Shown here one piece after another: positions 1-8,801 of a DNA stretch of 64,000 nucleotides. The translations under genes were made by a program, and so were the position numbers. Position 1 is the stretch's first letter; the number at the start of each line of letters is the position of its first letter. The notes beneath the pieces are model-generated. The model was not told the DNA's origin, searched no databases, and saw only the letters and a list, made by a program, of their open reading frames with translations. Source of the stretch: Mucilaginibacter pankratovii (GTDB taxonomy: Bacteria; Bacteroidota; Bacteroidia; Sphingobacteriales; Sphingobacteriaceae); NCBI RefSeq assembly GCF_014773265.1, contig NZ_JACWMY010000005.1, positions 124,001-188,000 on the forward strand, read 5' to 3'.

Positions 1-411
1 ATGCGTGGGTTTTCGTTAAATAACATAACGCCAGGCGTTAGCAGTTTACAAAACCTATCCGTAATAAATTGTGGCATGTGCATCCGTACAGATGCTTTTG
101 AAAACAATAAGGGTTATAACCCGGCTATTAAATTAGATTTTAGCGATCATGATTTTATCTCGCGTTTTAAAAAAGTGAATGGCGAACGGTTTATAGTTAT
201 CGATATGAAGGTGCGGCACCAGTTATCTACTACTGAAAAAAATAGTGCAGAAAGCGACCTGCTAAGATTTGGCTACTATTTGCAAGGCGAGCGTAACATG
301 ACCGCCTCCGCGTACCAACGCGCGTTTTTAAAAACGAATGCTCTTATCAGGGCTGCTAAACTATCGTTTATCCATTTAAATTTGAGGTTTATATTAAAGC
401 TGTTTAAATAG
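1..411 (+). CDS. Glycosyltransferase family 2, C-terminal part
   Basis: This open frame already runs at the first base of the window, so the true start and the catalytic N-terminal half lie outside; the ATG at base 1 is probably internal. The visible 136 residues look like the end of a GT-A family 2 enzyme: a segment around residues 22-60 (INCGMCIRTDAFENNKGYNP, then FSDHDFISRF) resembles the acceptor-side region after the DXD core, followed by a basic hydrophobic tail. Its stop codon TAG overlaps the GTG start of the next gene, showing translational coupling in a polysaccharide operon. The sugar specificity cannot be read from this fragment. Confidence 0.7.
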   Translation: MRGFSLNNITPGVSSLQNLSVINCGMCIRTDAFENNKGYNPAIKLDFSDHDFISRFKKVNGERFIVIDMKVRHQLSTTEKNSAESDLLRFGYYLQGERNMTASAYQRAFLKTNALIRAAKLSFIHLNLRFILKLFK

Positions 412-1613
412 TGGATACACAACCCAAAAGCGTAACGGACGTAAATCCTTTTTTTACCTACATATTGGGGTTTTCCCTGGCGCTGCTGGTGTACCAGTTA
501 GATTGGTCGTATCTGTATCCCGAAATCACCTGGCCTGTTATTATATTTCTCACATCCACTTTTCTCATCAGTGGTGTTATAGGCCTTTACATTTACCGGA
601 AAAAAGTATTGCGCTTTTATGAGTTTAACAACAAGCTGAGCGTGATGAATTGGGTTATTGCCATCACTATAGGCTATATGCTTAATTTTGCTTACGCCGG
701 TCGTATCCCCTTGTTTTCAATTGTAAATAACGACGATATAAACTATTTCGAGTTCGGCATCCCTACCTTTTATGTTATATTGGCAACCTTCACAAGCTTT
801 TTCACTGTTTACCTGTTTAAATGTTACCTGGTTGAAAAGAAGAAAAAATACCTTTTCTTATGCTTTTACCTGCTCATTTTCCCAATTCTTGTTTTTAATC
901 GCGGGGCGGTAATTCTCAATTTATCAAGCATGTTTTTTGTTTACCTGTTTTCTTACAAGAAGAACAAATTACGCGTTTACCTTGCCGTTGTGGGGATAGT
1001 GTTTGCCGTTTTAATGGCCTTTGGCATCCTGGGGAACATCCGAACAAGTAACCAGATAGACAAAAACGGCACACAAGAGCTTAGCCAAATTATGCTGAAT
1101 TTAGGCGAGGCCAAGCCCGATTTTGTAAATTCGGCTATACCGAAGGAGTATTTTTGGTCGTACCTGTACATTTCATCGCCGCTGGCAAATATGCAGAAGA
1201 ATATTGATGGACGGAATATTGACTACAGCGCATCAAATATTGCCCAGTATGTAAACGGCGAGCTCAACTTCGATTTCATATCCAAACGTATATTTTCATC
1301 TTTCAACATTGTTAAACCAGACAATAAGTTAATAGCCCCTTTTTTAACGGTTGGTACGGTTTACTCCACGTCGTACTCTTATCTTGGGTGGCTTGGCATG
1401 TGTATCACGTTTTTGTTTTTAATGGGCGTTACATTGCTTTACCTTGTTATTATGAAACCACGTAACCCATACTTTTCCACGGGCGTGGCTATTTTAAACA
1501 CGTTTTTATTGTTCTGTATATTTGATAATATGTTTTTCTTTAGCGGCCTAAGTTTTCAGCTGGTATACCCGGTGTTATTGTCGCTCACCACAAAAAAAGC
1601 GGTAATTATATGA
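411..1613 (+). CDS. Oligosaccharide repeat-unit polymerase (Wzy-like) membrane protein
   Basis: A 400-residue polytopic membrane protein with about ten hydrophobic segments and a large soluble loop around residues 205-290, the usual shape of O-antigen or exopolysaccharide polymerases. The start is GTG (411-413) overlapping the previous TAG. It sits between two family 2 glycosyltransferases and overlaps the next gene by ATGA, so it is part of the same operon. Wzy proteins join lipid-linked repeat units in the periplasm. They share almost no sequence, so this call rests on topology and neighbours; an O-antigen ligase is the main alternative. Confidence 0.68.
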   Translation: MDTQPKSVTDVNPFFTYILGFSLALLVYQLDWSYLYPEITWPVIIFLTSTFLISGVIGLYIYRKKVLRFYEFNNKLSVMNWVIAITIGYMLNFAYAGRIPLFSIVNNDDINYFEFGIPTFYVILATFTSFFTVYLFKCYLVEKKKKYLFLCFYLLIFPILVFNRGAVILNLSSMFFVYLFSYKKNKLRVYLAVVGIVFAVLMAFGILGNIRTSNQIDKNGTQELSQIMLNLGEAKPDFVNSAIPKEYFWSYLYISSPLANMQKNIDGRNIDYSASNIAQYVNGELNFDFISKRIFSSFNIVKPDNKLIAPFLTVGTVYSTSYSYLGWLGMCITFLFLMGVTLLYLVIMKPRNPYFSTGVAILNTFLLFCIFDNMFFFSGLSFQLVYPVLLSLTTKKAVII

Positions 1614-2320
1614 GTAAGATATGTTCGGTTTGCATGGCTACCTATAACGGGCAGGATTATATTTTTGAGCAAACTAAAAGTATATTGGATCAATTATCTG
1701 ATAACGACGAATTGATCGTAAGCGACGACGGCTCAACCGATAACACGCTCAACATCCTGAATGCTTTTAATGATAACCGGGTAAAGATCTTTCACAACAA
1801 AAGAACCAAAGGCCCGGTAGGGAATTTCGAAAATGCGTTATTACACGCCAAAGGGGATATTATTTTCCTGGCAGATCAGGATGATAAATGGGCACCAAAT
1901 AAATTAAGAAAACATCTTGAGCTGCACGAAAACCATGACCTTGTAATTTCAGATGCAGTAGTTATAAACGATGAGGGAGAGGTGCTATATCCATCCTTTT
2001 TCAGTCAAAGACAGTCGCGCGCGGGGCTTTTAAAAAACTTGTCGCGCAACTCTTATATTGGGTGCTGCATGTCGGTAAACAGGAGAATATTAAACCTTGC
2101 GCTTCCGTTCCCATCCTACATACATATGCACGATTGGTGGATAGGCCTTATTGCCGAGTTGAAAGGGAAGCCTGTTTTTTGTGATGATAAGCTTTTATAC
2201 TATTTAAGGCATCAAAACAATGCGTCGCCTACGTTAGGGCAAAGTGGTTATTCAAGTTTTAAACGCATGAAAAACAGGGCACAGTTAGCTTTTGGCTTAC
2301 TATCAATTTTATTTAAATAG
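1610..2320 (+). CDS. Glycosyltransferase family 2
   Basis: A 236-residue GT-A enzyme. The N-terminus shows the nucleotide-binding pattern SVCMATYNGQDYI, then LIVSDDGSTDNT around residue 37, and the metal-binding region ADQDDKW around residues 86-92 as the DXD-like element. It resembles rhamnosyltransferases of dTDP-rhamnose-using surface polysaccharide loci, but donor and acceptor are not determined. It is cytoplasmic or membrane-peripheral with a hydrophobic C-terminus. The start codon overlaps the stop of the polymerase gene (ATGA). Confidence 0.85.
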   Translation: MSKICSVCMATYNGQDYIFEQTKSILDQLSDNDELIVSDDGSTDNTLNILNAFNDNRVKIFHNKRTKGPVGNFENALLHAKGDIIFLADQDDKWAPNKLRKHLELHENHDLVISDAVVINDEGEVLYPSFFSQRQSRAGLLKNLSRNSYIGCCMSVNRRILNLALPFPSYIHMHDWWIGLIAELKGKPVFCDDKLLYYLRHQNNASPTLGQSGYSSFKRMKNRAQLAFGLLSILFK

Positions 2321-2326
2321 CCGCTA

Positions 2327-3643
2327 ATGATGTTTAATTTAAAGTCTCTGGTTTCTTTGTGCTTAACTTTAGCTTGGGCTTACAATGGTTTTGCGGTGTC
2401 AAAACTTAATGTTAAACAATGCGGGGCAAAGGGCGATGGCAAAACCGATGATACAGAGGCCATTATTTATGCAATAAGAAATGCCGATTCGGTAATTATA
2501 CCCACCGGAATCTACATAGTAAGCAGGCGGTTGCATTTTTCGGGCTTAAGCAACAAAAACATCATTGCAACAGGGGCTGTTATAAAAAACACTGATATTA
2601 CTACCGGTACGCTCCAATTTGAAAACGGTAAAAACATTAAAGTAACCGGAGGCATGTGGACGCGTACAAAAATTCCGGTGAAAGAAGGGAAAGGCGAAGA
2701 GCACACCTTCACATTTATAAAGATCAGCAACTTAACCGTGCAGGATGTTACCATAAACGGATCGCCGCAAATGGGCATTGCATTGATAGATGTAATTGAA
2801 GGGTATATAAGCCATAATAAAATAATTAATTGCTACCGCGACGGAATTTATGCCCATTACTCGGTTAAACTTACTTACATCAATAATTATTTAGAAAACA
2901 TTAAGGATGATGCCTTGTCTATACATGATTATGGCCTCGCGGCACAAAAACAAGCAATTATAAAAGCCGGCTATTTACAGGCGGGGCAAAGCAAAGTACT
3001 CAACAATGTCGCCGTAAACGTATACCAGGGTTTTGCTTCAATAGGATGCGATAATATTACCGTTGCAAATAACAATTTTAGCAACACGGTTAACGCGGGT
3101 ATTGCAATAGCCAATGCCGAAACACTTTTTAAAGGTGGCACAGCACGTGCAAGCAACATTGTTATAAAAAACAACGTGTTAAAATATAACGGTGGTTCGC
3201 AAACCATCATGAACGTTAGCTATAATAATTATGGGCAACTCACCACTGGCAGAAGCGCCTTGTTTGTGGGTGTGAGAGATAGCGAAAACTTAATTAATAA
3301 TCCTAAAAGCAGGATAAAAAACATTACGATTACCGGCAATGCTATTTCCGGGTCGTTTGTAAACGGCGCATATATTGCACAGGTGGATAACATGGTTTTT
3401 CAAAACAATACTTTTACAAACTGTAACACCGATAATAGTGTTTACTGTGGCAAAATAGTTGAAATAAACAGCAGCACAAAATGCGCAATCGCGGGTAATA
3501 CCGTAACCGATAACAGAGCGATAAAACATCATTTGATTGGTTATGAACTTAGAAACGTGAGCGGGACAACTAAAGGCTGGGCCGTTAACGGATATCTTTC
3601 CAGGGCAAATTCACTGGTAGGTTTACAAACGGCCTTTAAATAA
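2327..3643 (+). CDS. Right-handed beta-helix (pectate-lyase-like) exported protein
   Basis: A 438-residue protein with an N-terminal signal peptide (hydrophobic residues 7-23, ending FAVS), then the phrase CGAKGDGKTDDTEAI (residues 32-46), the characteristic opening of the pectate lyase 3/glycosyl hydrolase 28-like parallel beta-helix fold. Many short N-rich coils follow (ITGNAISG, FQNNTFTN, IAGNTVTD). In a polysaccharide locus such proteins act as periplasmic or surface lyases, hydrolases or epimerases on the polymer. No catalytic residues can be assigned, so the exact activity is open. Two ATG codons in tandem make the start 2327 or 2330. Confidence 0.8.
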   Translation: MMFNLKSLVSLCLTLAWAYNGFAVSKLNVKQCGAKGDGKTDDTEAIIYAIRNADSVIIPTGIYIVSRRLHFSGLSNKNIIATGAVIKNTDITTGTLQFENGKNIKVTGGMWTRTKIPVKEGKGEEHTFTFIKISNLTVQDVTINGSPQMGIALIDVIEGYISHNKIINCYRDGIYAHYSVKLTYINNYLENIKDDALSIHDYGLAAQKQAIIKAGYLQAGQSKVLNNVAVNVYQGFASIGCDNITVANNNFSNTVNAGIAIANAETLFKGGTARASNIVIKNNVLKYNGGSQTIMNVSYNNYGQLTTGRSALFVGVRDSENLINNPKSRIKNITITGNAISGSFVNGAYIAQVDNMVFQNNTFTNCNTDNSVYCGKIVEINSSTKCAIAGNTVTDNRAIKHHLIGYELRNVSGTTKGWAVNGYLSRANSLVGLQTAFK

Positions 3644-3661
3644 AATTTATAAAAAAATACT

Positions 3662-4570
3662 TTGAACTATAGTTTACTAATACCAACCCTCAATGCAGGA
3701 CCAGCCTGGAAAACTTTTTTAGAAGAGGTTGCTGTACAAACCCTTAAACCAGAAAAAAAGATCATTATTGATTCGGGCTCATCTGACGATACCGTTGTAC
3801 TGGCAAAAGAAGCCGGCTTTGAGGTGATCCAAATCAGCAAGAATGAATTCAGGCACGGTGCGTCCCGTCAGCAACTTGTAAATAGTTCTGAAGGTATTGA
3901 TATATGCGTTTTTTTAACACAGGATGCCATCCTGGCATCTCCCGACAGCTTGAAAAATTTGGTTCACAATTTTAAAGATATGGATGTAGGTTTAGCCTAT
4001 GGCAGACAGCTGCCGCATAAAAATGCAACCACGCTTGAAACACATGCACGTCTTTTTAATTACCCCGACAGATCGGTAACCAGGTCGTTTGCCGATAAAG
4101 ATACGCTTGGGTTTAAAGTATTCTTCTGTTCCAATTCGTTTTCGGCTTATCGCCGGTCGGCGCTGAATAGTGTCGGTGGTTTCCCTTTAGATCCTATTAT
4201 GGGCGAAGATGCCATAGTTGCTGCAACAATGCTTAAGGCCGGTTTTAAAATCGCCTATGCTGCTGATGCTACCGCCTACCATTCTCATAGCTACACCCTT
4301 GCCGAAGAATACAGGAGGTATTTTGATACCCGCGTTTTTCACGAGCAAAATAATTGGCTTATAAAAGAGTATGGTAAACCAACAGGCGAGGGGTTGAAAT
4401 TCGTAAGGTCAGAACTAAATTACGTTATTCGCCGGCAGCCGACGCATATTGTAAAATCAATATCATCTATCTTTGCCAAATGGCTTGGCTATAAAATGGG
4501 CGGTTTTTACAAGAAAATGCCGTTGGGCCTATTAAAAAAGTTATCTATGCACAAACATTATTGGAAATAA
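3662..4570 (+). CDS. Glycosyltransferase family 2 (rhamnosyltransferase-like)
   Basis: A 302-residue GT-A transferase beginning at TTG (MNYSLLIPTLNAGPAW). The motifs are IIIDSGSSDDTV near residue 36, LTQDAI near residue 86 as the DXD-equivalent, and MGEDAIVAATMLKAGF near residue 180 as the conserved acidic ED pair. The pattern is that of rhamnosyltransferases such as RfbF/WbbL. A TTG start is needed to include the first strand; the next ATG would delete part of the nucleotide site. It belongs to the same rightward locus, 18 bases after the beta-helix gene. Confidence 0.83.
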   Translation: MNYSLLIPTLNAGPAWKTFLEEVAVQTLKPEKKIIIDSGSSDDTVVLAKEAGFEVIQISKNEFRHGASRQQLVNSSEGIDICVFLTQDAILASPDSLKNLVHNFKDMDVGLAYGRQLPHKNATTLETHARLFNYPDRSVTRSFADKDTLGFKVFFCSNSFSAYRRSALNSVGGFPLDPIMGEDAIVAATMLKAGFKIAYAADATAYHSHSYTLAEEYRRYFDTRVFHEQNNWLIKEYGKPTGEGLKFVRSELNYVIRRQPTHIVKSISSIFAKWLGYKMGGFYKKMPLGLLKKLSMHKHYWK

Positions 4571-4639
4571 TAGCTTAAAATGGCGCTAACTGTATGTACA
4601 ACCCGCTGATGAAAAAGCATTTGTTACCTTGTAAAATAT

Positions 4640-5596
4640 ATGGATTATAAAATCAACAAAGCGATAAGGGTATTGGTAATAGGCGATATAATGGTCGATC
4701 ATTATATATACGGTAATTGTAACCGCATATCGCCCGAAGCACCTGTGCCCGTTGTAGAAATTACAAAAGAATCTTATACGCTTGGTGGTGCGGGAAATGT
4801 GCTTAAAAACCTTATCGCGTTCCAGTCGCAGGCAAACATAGTTGCTGTTGTAGGCGAGGATGATAACGCTTCCATAGTGTTTAACGAACTTGCTTCTATA
4901 AACATAGCCAAACAGGGGGTTATAACAGACCCTAACCGCTGTACAATAATGAAAACAAGAGTGCTGGTAAGCAATCATCAGCTCATCAGGCTCGATCGTG
5001 AAGTTGCAACACCCCTGCTTCCACAAAAAGAGCAAGAAATGCTGGCTTATTTAAAAGATCATATTATGCAGCACGATATTGTACTGCTATCTGATTATGA
5101 TAAAGGCTTGCTTACTCCGGTATTATTAAACGGCATATTTGCCATCTGCAGGGAGAACAACATTAAAACCATTGTTGACCCTAAGGGTGATAGCTTTTCA
5201 AAATACAAAGGCGCCAACATTATTAAGCCAAATAAAAAGGAGGCGATAGTTGCGTCCGGAATTAATATCACAGATACAGAAAGTTTAACAGCCGCCTGTG
5301 TTAAGATCAGCGAGACCACCGGTTGCGACAGTGTAGTGATCACAATGTCTGAAGCTGGTATGGCGATGTTTACCGACGGAAAACTTACCGTAATACCCAC
5401 CCGCGCGCTTGGCGTGATTGATGTTACGGGTGCCGGTGATACCGTTTCGGCATCCCTTGGAGTAGCACTTGCGTCGGGATATTCGTTATACGACGCCTGT
5501 AATTTTGCAAATCATGCGGCCGCTGTAGTGGTAAGCAAGGTTGGTAGTGCAACAGCAACAGTTGATGAGGTTAACAAGCAGGTTATTTTAGGTTGA
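4640..5596 (+). CDS. hldE: D-glycero-beta-D-manno-heptose-7-phosphate kinase (RfaE domain I)
   Basis: A 318-residue PfkB/ribokinase-family kinase that phosphorylates heptose-7-phosphate to the 1,7-bisphosphate in ADP-heptose synthesis. The N-terminal LVIGDIMVDHYIYG, LGGAGNVLKNL (glycine-rich substrate site near residue 50) and the C-terminal DVTGAGDTVSA (anion hole and catalytic Asp near residues 264-268) are all present. The length matches the kinase domain only; the adenylyltransferase domain of bifunctional HldE is absent, so the partner must be encoded elsewhere. It is followed after 40 bases by gmhA, the preceding pathway step. Confidence 0.9.
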   Translation: MDYKINKAIRVLVIGDIMVDHYIYGNCNRISPEAPVPVVEITKESYTLGGAGNVLKNLIAFQSQANIVAVVGEDDNASIVFNELASINIAKQGVITDPNRCTIMKTRVLVSNHQLIRLDREVATPLLPQKEQEMLAYLKDHIMQHDIVLLSDYDKGLLTPVLLNGIFAICRENNIKTIVDPKGDSFSKYKGANIIKPNKKEAIVASGINITDTESLTAACVKISETTGCDSVVITMSEAGMAMFTDGKLTVIPTRALGVIDVTGAGDTVSASLGVALASGYSLYDACNFANHAAAVVVSKVGSATATVDEVNKQVILG

Positions 5597-5636
5597 TCTT
5601 GCCTTTTTTCAATGTATTTAAATAGTAACGCAACAA

Positions 5637-6200
5637 ATGGCATACAATATCGCATCGGTTTTTGAAGAGCACCTGGAAACTACGAAGAATACGCTGGCCC
5701 GGTTAGCACCCGCTATAGCGCAAGCTTGCGAAACCATTATTGCCTGCAGCAAAAGCGGCAAAAAGGTATTGCTTTTTGGTAACGGCGGCAGCGCAGCCGA
5801 TGCGCAGCATATTGCAGCGGAGTTTACAGGGCGTTTTGTGAAAGAACGCCGTTCTCTTCCCGCCATTGCATTAACTACGGATACATCCGCTTTAACAGCA
5901 ATTGCAAATGATTACGGGTTCGACCGCGTTTTTGAACGGCAGGTAGAGGGCTTGTCTGTTGCGGGTGATGTACTGATAGGCATCTCTACCAGCGGTAATA
6001 GCCCAAATGTGGTAAAGGCGCTTTTAAAAGGTAAAGAGGCCGGCTGCAAAACTATAGGCTTATCCGGAAGGGATGGCGGCGAAATGAACAATTGCTGCGA
6101 TATAAATATCGTAATACCTTCTAATGTAACAGCCCGTGTGCAAGAAATGCATATCCTGATAGGCCATATTATATGCGGTGCAGTTGACGACGCTCTTTAA
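5637..6200 (+). CDS. gmhA: Sedoheptulose-7-phosphate isomerase
   Basis: A 187-residue SIS-domain protein of normal GmhA length. It converts sedoheptulose-7-phosphate to D-glycero-manno-heptose-7-phosphate, the first step of nucleotide-heptose synthesis. Signature segments are [17 protein letters not shown] (residues 44-60), [16 protein letters not shown] and [14 protein letters not shown] (phosphate-binding loop near residue 122). With the heptose kinase upstream it supplies heptose for the surface polysaccharide or lipopolysaccharide core. GmhB phosphatase and the nucleotidyltransferase are not in the window. Confidence 0.93.
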   Translation: MAYNIASVFEEHLETTKNTLARLAPAIAQACETIIACSKSGKKVLLFGNGGSAADAQHIAAEFTGRFVKERRSLPAIALTTDTSALTAIANDYGFDRVFERQVEGLSVAGDVLIGISTSGNSPNVVKALLKGKEAGCKTIGLSGRDGGEMNNCCDINIVIPSNVTARVQEMHILIGHIICGAVDDAL

Positions 6201-6323
6201 GCAGGCATACGATGTTTGGCGTAATTAAGGTAGCGCCATTTTTTGGCTGGTTAAATATTCCTGATTGATATTTTGGCATTGTATTGGTAATATTATTGTT
6301 AACAATTATTAAGCAGGCCAATT

Positions 6324-6357
6324 TTTGTAATAAATTGTTATAAAAAATGTATTTTTG
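6324..6357 (+). promoter_or_regulatory. Bacteroidota-type promoter for the sugar transferase gene
   Basis: A -33 TTTG (6324-6327) and a -7 TATTTTTG (6350-6357) are separated by 22 bases, matching the TTTG/TAnnTTTG promoter pattern of Bacteroidota. It lies 25 bases upstream of the start at 6383 and gives the transferase its own transcript after the 180-base gap behind gmhA. Confidence 0.55.
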
Positions 6358-6382
6358 TGACATCTTACCAGGATAAATATCT

Positions 6383-7732
6383 ATGACAACACGCTACTCT
6401 AAGCACCTCCCGGGGTTTGTTTTTTTGAGTGATCTACTGCTACTAAACATTGCACTGTACAATTCTCACTTTATTAAATTCAACACCTTTCGCCCGGAGA
6501 ATACTTCTGTAACATTTATTTTATTAGTGAATATAGCATGGGTGGTGGTTTCAGCCTTGTCCAGAAGTTTTTATGTGTTCAGGCCCTTGCTACTGAGGGA
6601 TAACATTAATAAATTTTTGCTTACCCTTATCTATCATCTGCTTTGCGTTTTTGCTATCATTTATTTCTTTAAGATCTTCAATATATCCCGTGCCGAGGTA
6701 ATGCTTAGCTATACAATATTCTTTGCATTGGTAGTTGCGCAGCGGTCGGCACTGTTCTTTTTTCTGGACTATATTCGTAAAAAAGGATACAATCACCGCC
6801 AAATAGTGATCATCGGCGATCAAAATATTGCGCAAAGGCTCGTGAAATCTTTTTCTCAGCATCCGGAATATGGATACGATCTGAGTGATTTTATATCAGA
6901 AAAAGAAATGGCAGGCATGACAGAAGACGCCCTGGTACAACAACTCATAGAAAAAGCCCCTAACGAAATATTCATCTGCTATAAGCAAATGAATACCGAA
7001 TTGTTAAACCGCCTTGTTAAAATGGGCGATACGTACCTGATAAAAATAAAGGTGGTATCAGATCTTATCCTGAGCAACAACTACGCACAGCTGGTAAATT
7101 ACGATAATGTGCCGGTTTTGCATTTAAACTCGCACCCCGAGATCGGTTTAAAAATAAGACTTTTAAAACGGAGCTTCGATATACTGTTTTCCAGTACCGT
7201 AATGGTAACAGGTGCACCGGTATTTTTTGTATTATACATCGTCACCAGGCTTACCTCCAAAGGCCCGGCCTTTTTCAGGCAGGAGCGTATCGGTAAAAAC
7301 GAAAAGCCATTTTACATTTACAAATTCCGCAGCATGCGCGTTAACGCTGAATTAGCTGGCCCGCAGCTGTCTAAAGACAACGACCCGCGCATTACCAAAT
7401 GGGGTATGATCATGCGTAAAGCGCGGCTTGACGAATTACCGCAATTTTGGAATGTATTGAAAGGCGATATGTCGGTAGTAGGGCCGAGACCGGAGCGCCA
7501 ATACTATATAGAGCAAATAGTTGAGAAAACGCCAAGCTACAGGAAACTGCTCCGCGTGAAACCGGGATTGACCTCTATTGGCCAGGTACACTACGGCTAC
7601 GCCGAGAATGTTGACCAGATGTGCGACCGTGTGCGTTACGATCTGCTTTACCTGCAAAACATCAGCCTTAACTCAGACCTGAACATCATCCTGAAAACAG
7701 TTAAAGTGATGGTACAGGGGAAAGGTAAATAA
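6383..7732 (+). CDS. Undecaprenyl-phosphate sugar phosphotransferase (WbaP/PglC type)
   Basis: A 449-residue polyprenyl glycosylphosphotransferase. Residues 1-130 hold four to five membrane helices. Residues 140-240 form the CoA-binding-like CoA_binding_3 domain (QIVIIGDQNIAQRLV). The C-terminal bacterial sugar transferase domain starts near residue 265 (KRSFDILFSS) and carries KFRSMR, KARLDELPQFWNVLKGDMS and VGPRPE, the core catalytic region. It transfers sugar-1-phosphate onto the lipid carrier, the initiating step for export polysaccharides, so it primes the locus to its left. The sugar (glucose, galactose or another) is not readable. Confidence 0.93.
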   Translation: MTTRYSKHLPGFVFLSDLLLLNIALYNSHFIKFNTFRPENTSVTFILLVNIAWVVVSALSRSFYVFRPLLLRDNINKFLLTLIYHLLCVFAIIYFFKIFNISRAEVMLSYTIFFALVVAQRSALFFFLDYIRKKGYNHRQIVIIGDQNIAQRLVKSFSQHPEYGYDLSDFISEKEMAGMTEDALVQQLIEKAPNEIFICYKQMNTELLNRLVKMGDTYLIKIKVVSDLILSNNYAQLVNYDNVPVLHLNSHPEIGLKIRLLKRSFDILFSSTVMVTGAPVFFVLYIVTRLTSKGPAFFRQERIGKNEKPFYIYKFRSMRVNAELAGPQLSKDNDPRITKWGMIMRKARLDELPQFWNVLKGDMSVVGPRPERQYYIEQIVEKTPSYRKLLRVKPGLTSIGQVHYGYAENVDQMCDRVRYDLLYLQNISLNSDLNIILKTVKVMVQGKGK

Positions 7733-7736
7733 ACCA

Positions 7737-8531
7737 ATGCCTGTATTTTACGACCAGCTAAACCGGGCTGTTTCGGTACCTGCTTTTCCAAAACGAATAA
7801 TCTCGATAGTTCCGTCGCAAACGGAACTATTGTTTTATATGGGCCTGGATGCCGAAATAGCGGGTATCACCAAATTCTGTATCCACCCTGCAAACAAAGT
7901 ATCGCTGGTGCCCAAAATAGGGGGCACCAAACAGCTCAACCTCGAGGTTATACATCAACTCCGGCCCGACCTGATCATTGCCAACAAAGAAGAAAACGAG
8001 CAAAGCCAGGTAGAAGAGCTGATGAAGCATTACCCCGTTTGGATCAGCGATATCCACGATCTGCCCGGCGCGCTGCAAATGATAAGCGGTATTGGGGCAA
8101 TCACTGGAAGCGTAGAAGAAGCATCAAAAATTGATACAATTATTCAGCAACGATTTGATGAACTGAATAAACCTGTTATAATCACCCGCGCCGCATACCT
8201 CATTTGGCGCAAACCTTATATGGCAGCCGGCAAGGGGACTTTTATTGATAGCATGTTGCAGCGGTGTGGCTTTGATAACGTGTTCAGCGAAACCCGTTAT
8301 CCCGAAATAAGCCCGGAAGCACTGATAGCCGCCAAGCCCGAATTACTGCTGCTTTCATCAGAACCATATCCTTTTGCCGACAAACATATAGCAGAATTTA
8401 AAGCATTATTACCCAACACACGGGTTTTGCTGGTGGATGGGGAGATGTTTTCGTGGTACGGGAGCCGCTTATTGGAGGCGCCGGCATATTTTACAGGACT
8501 TATAGAGCCTATTAACAATTTTAAAAGCTAA
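7737..8531 (+). CDS. Helical-backbone metal/cobalamin receptor, BtuF-like, no signal peptide
   Basis: A 264-residue periplasmic-binding-protein fold of the BtuF/TroA type: KRIISIVPSQTELLFYMGL (residues 20-38), GITKFCIHP, VPKIGGTKQLNLEVIHQLRPDLIIA and EISPEALIAAKPELLLLSS. This family binds vitamin B12 or iron chelates for ABC uptake. The protein begins directly in the fold with no signal peptide or lipobox, and no ABC permease or ATPase lies beside it. It starts 4 bases after the sugar transferase, which suggests co-transcription. It may be a cytoplasmic cobamide-binding member. Confidence 0.85.
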   Translation: MPVFYDQLNRAVSVPAFPKRIISIVPSQTELLFYMGLDAEIAGITKFCIHPANKVSLVPKIGGTKQLNLEVIHQLRPDLIIANKEENEQSQVEELMKHYPVWISDIHDLPGALQMISGIGAITGSVEEASKIDTIIQQRFDELNKPVIITRAAYLIWRKPYMAAGKGTFIDSMLQRCGFDNVFSETRYPEISPEALIAAKPELLLLSSEPYPFADKHIAEFKALLPNTRVLLVDGEMFSWYGSRLLEAPAYFTGLIEPINNFKS

Positions 8532-8589
8532 CAAATGAGGCAGATAGCTAAAAAACCAAAATTGTGTTTTAATATTTATCAATAAAAGC

Positions 8590-8597
8590 TATCTTTG
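8590..8597 (+). promoter_or_regulatory. -7 box of the tRNA-Leu promoter
   Basis: TATCTTTG matches the TAnnTTTG -7 consensus and lies 21 bases before the mature tRNA 5' end. The -33 region is poor: the nearest TTG (8562) is 25 bases upstream. Confidence 0.6.
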
Positions 8598-8618
8598 CAC
8601 ACTCTAAAAAACCAAAAC

Positions 8619-8700
8619 GCGGAAGTGGCGTAATTGGTAGCCGCACCAGACTTAGGATCTGGCGCCGCGAGGCGTGGGGGTTCGAGTCCCTTCTTCCGCA
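8619..8700 (+). tRNA. tRNA-Leu (anticodon UAG)
   Basis: An 82-nt class II tRNA. The acceptor arms GCGGAAG (8619-8625) and CTTCCGC (8693-8699) pair fully, with A8700 as discriminator. The anticodon stem CCAGA/TCTGG encloses loop CTTAGGA, giving anticodon TAG. A variable arm and the T-loop TTCGAGTCC are present; CCA is not encoded. Its last 14 bases are part of the element's attachment repeat, so the integrated element rebuilds an intact tRNA gene. Confidence 0.97.
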
Positions 8701-8701
8701 C
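8687..8701 (+). repeat. attL core, 15-bp direct repeat in the tRNA-Leu 3' end
   Basis: TCCCTTCTTCCGCAC spans the last bases of tRNA-Leu plus one base and recurs exactly at 32866-32880. Flanking bases differ on both sides, so the core is 15 bp. A tyrosine integrase gene begins 100 bases inside, the classic tRNA-targeting arrangement. Confidence 0.93.
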
Positions 8702-8704
8702 ATT

Positions 8705-8737
8705 ACCGCCTTTACAGCAATGTAGAGGCGGTTTTTG
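8705..8737 (+). terminator. Rho-independent terminator supplied by the element to tRNA-Leu
   Basis: A 12-bp stem (8705-8716 with 8721-8732, one G-U pair) with a GCAA tetraloop followed by five Ts. It sits 4 bases after the tRNA and replaces the host terminator displaced to 32890-32925. Confidence 0.85.
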
Positions 8738-8801
8738 TATTTATGCGTCACTATTTGCGGCACTGCCTGACAAATTCACACTGATAAAACCTGAAACCGG
8801 A

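Noticed and set aside
4586..5035. 149-aa frame opposite the heptose kinase gene
   Set aside because: It is antisense to a well-conserved enzyme and has no protein features.
8634..8801. Longer start for the integrase, reaching into tRNA-Leu
   Set aside because: This part overlaps the tRNA, the attachment core and a strong terminator, and the family domain begins after ATG 8802.
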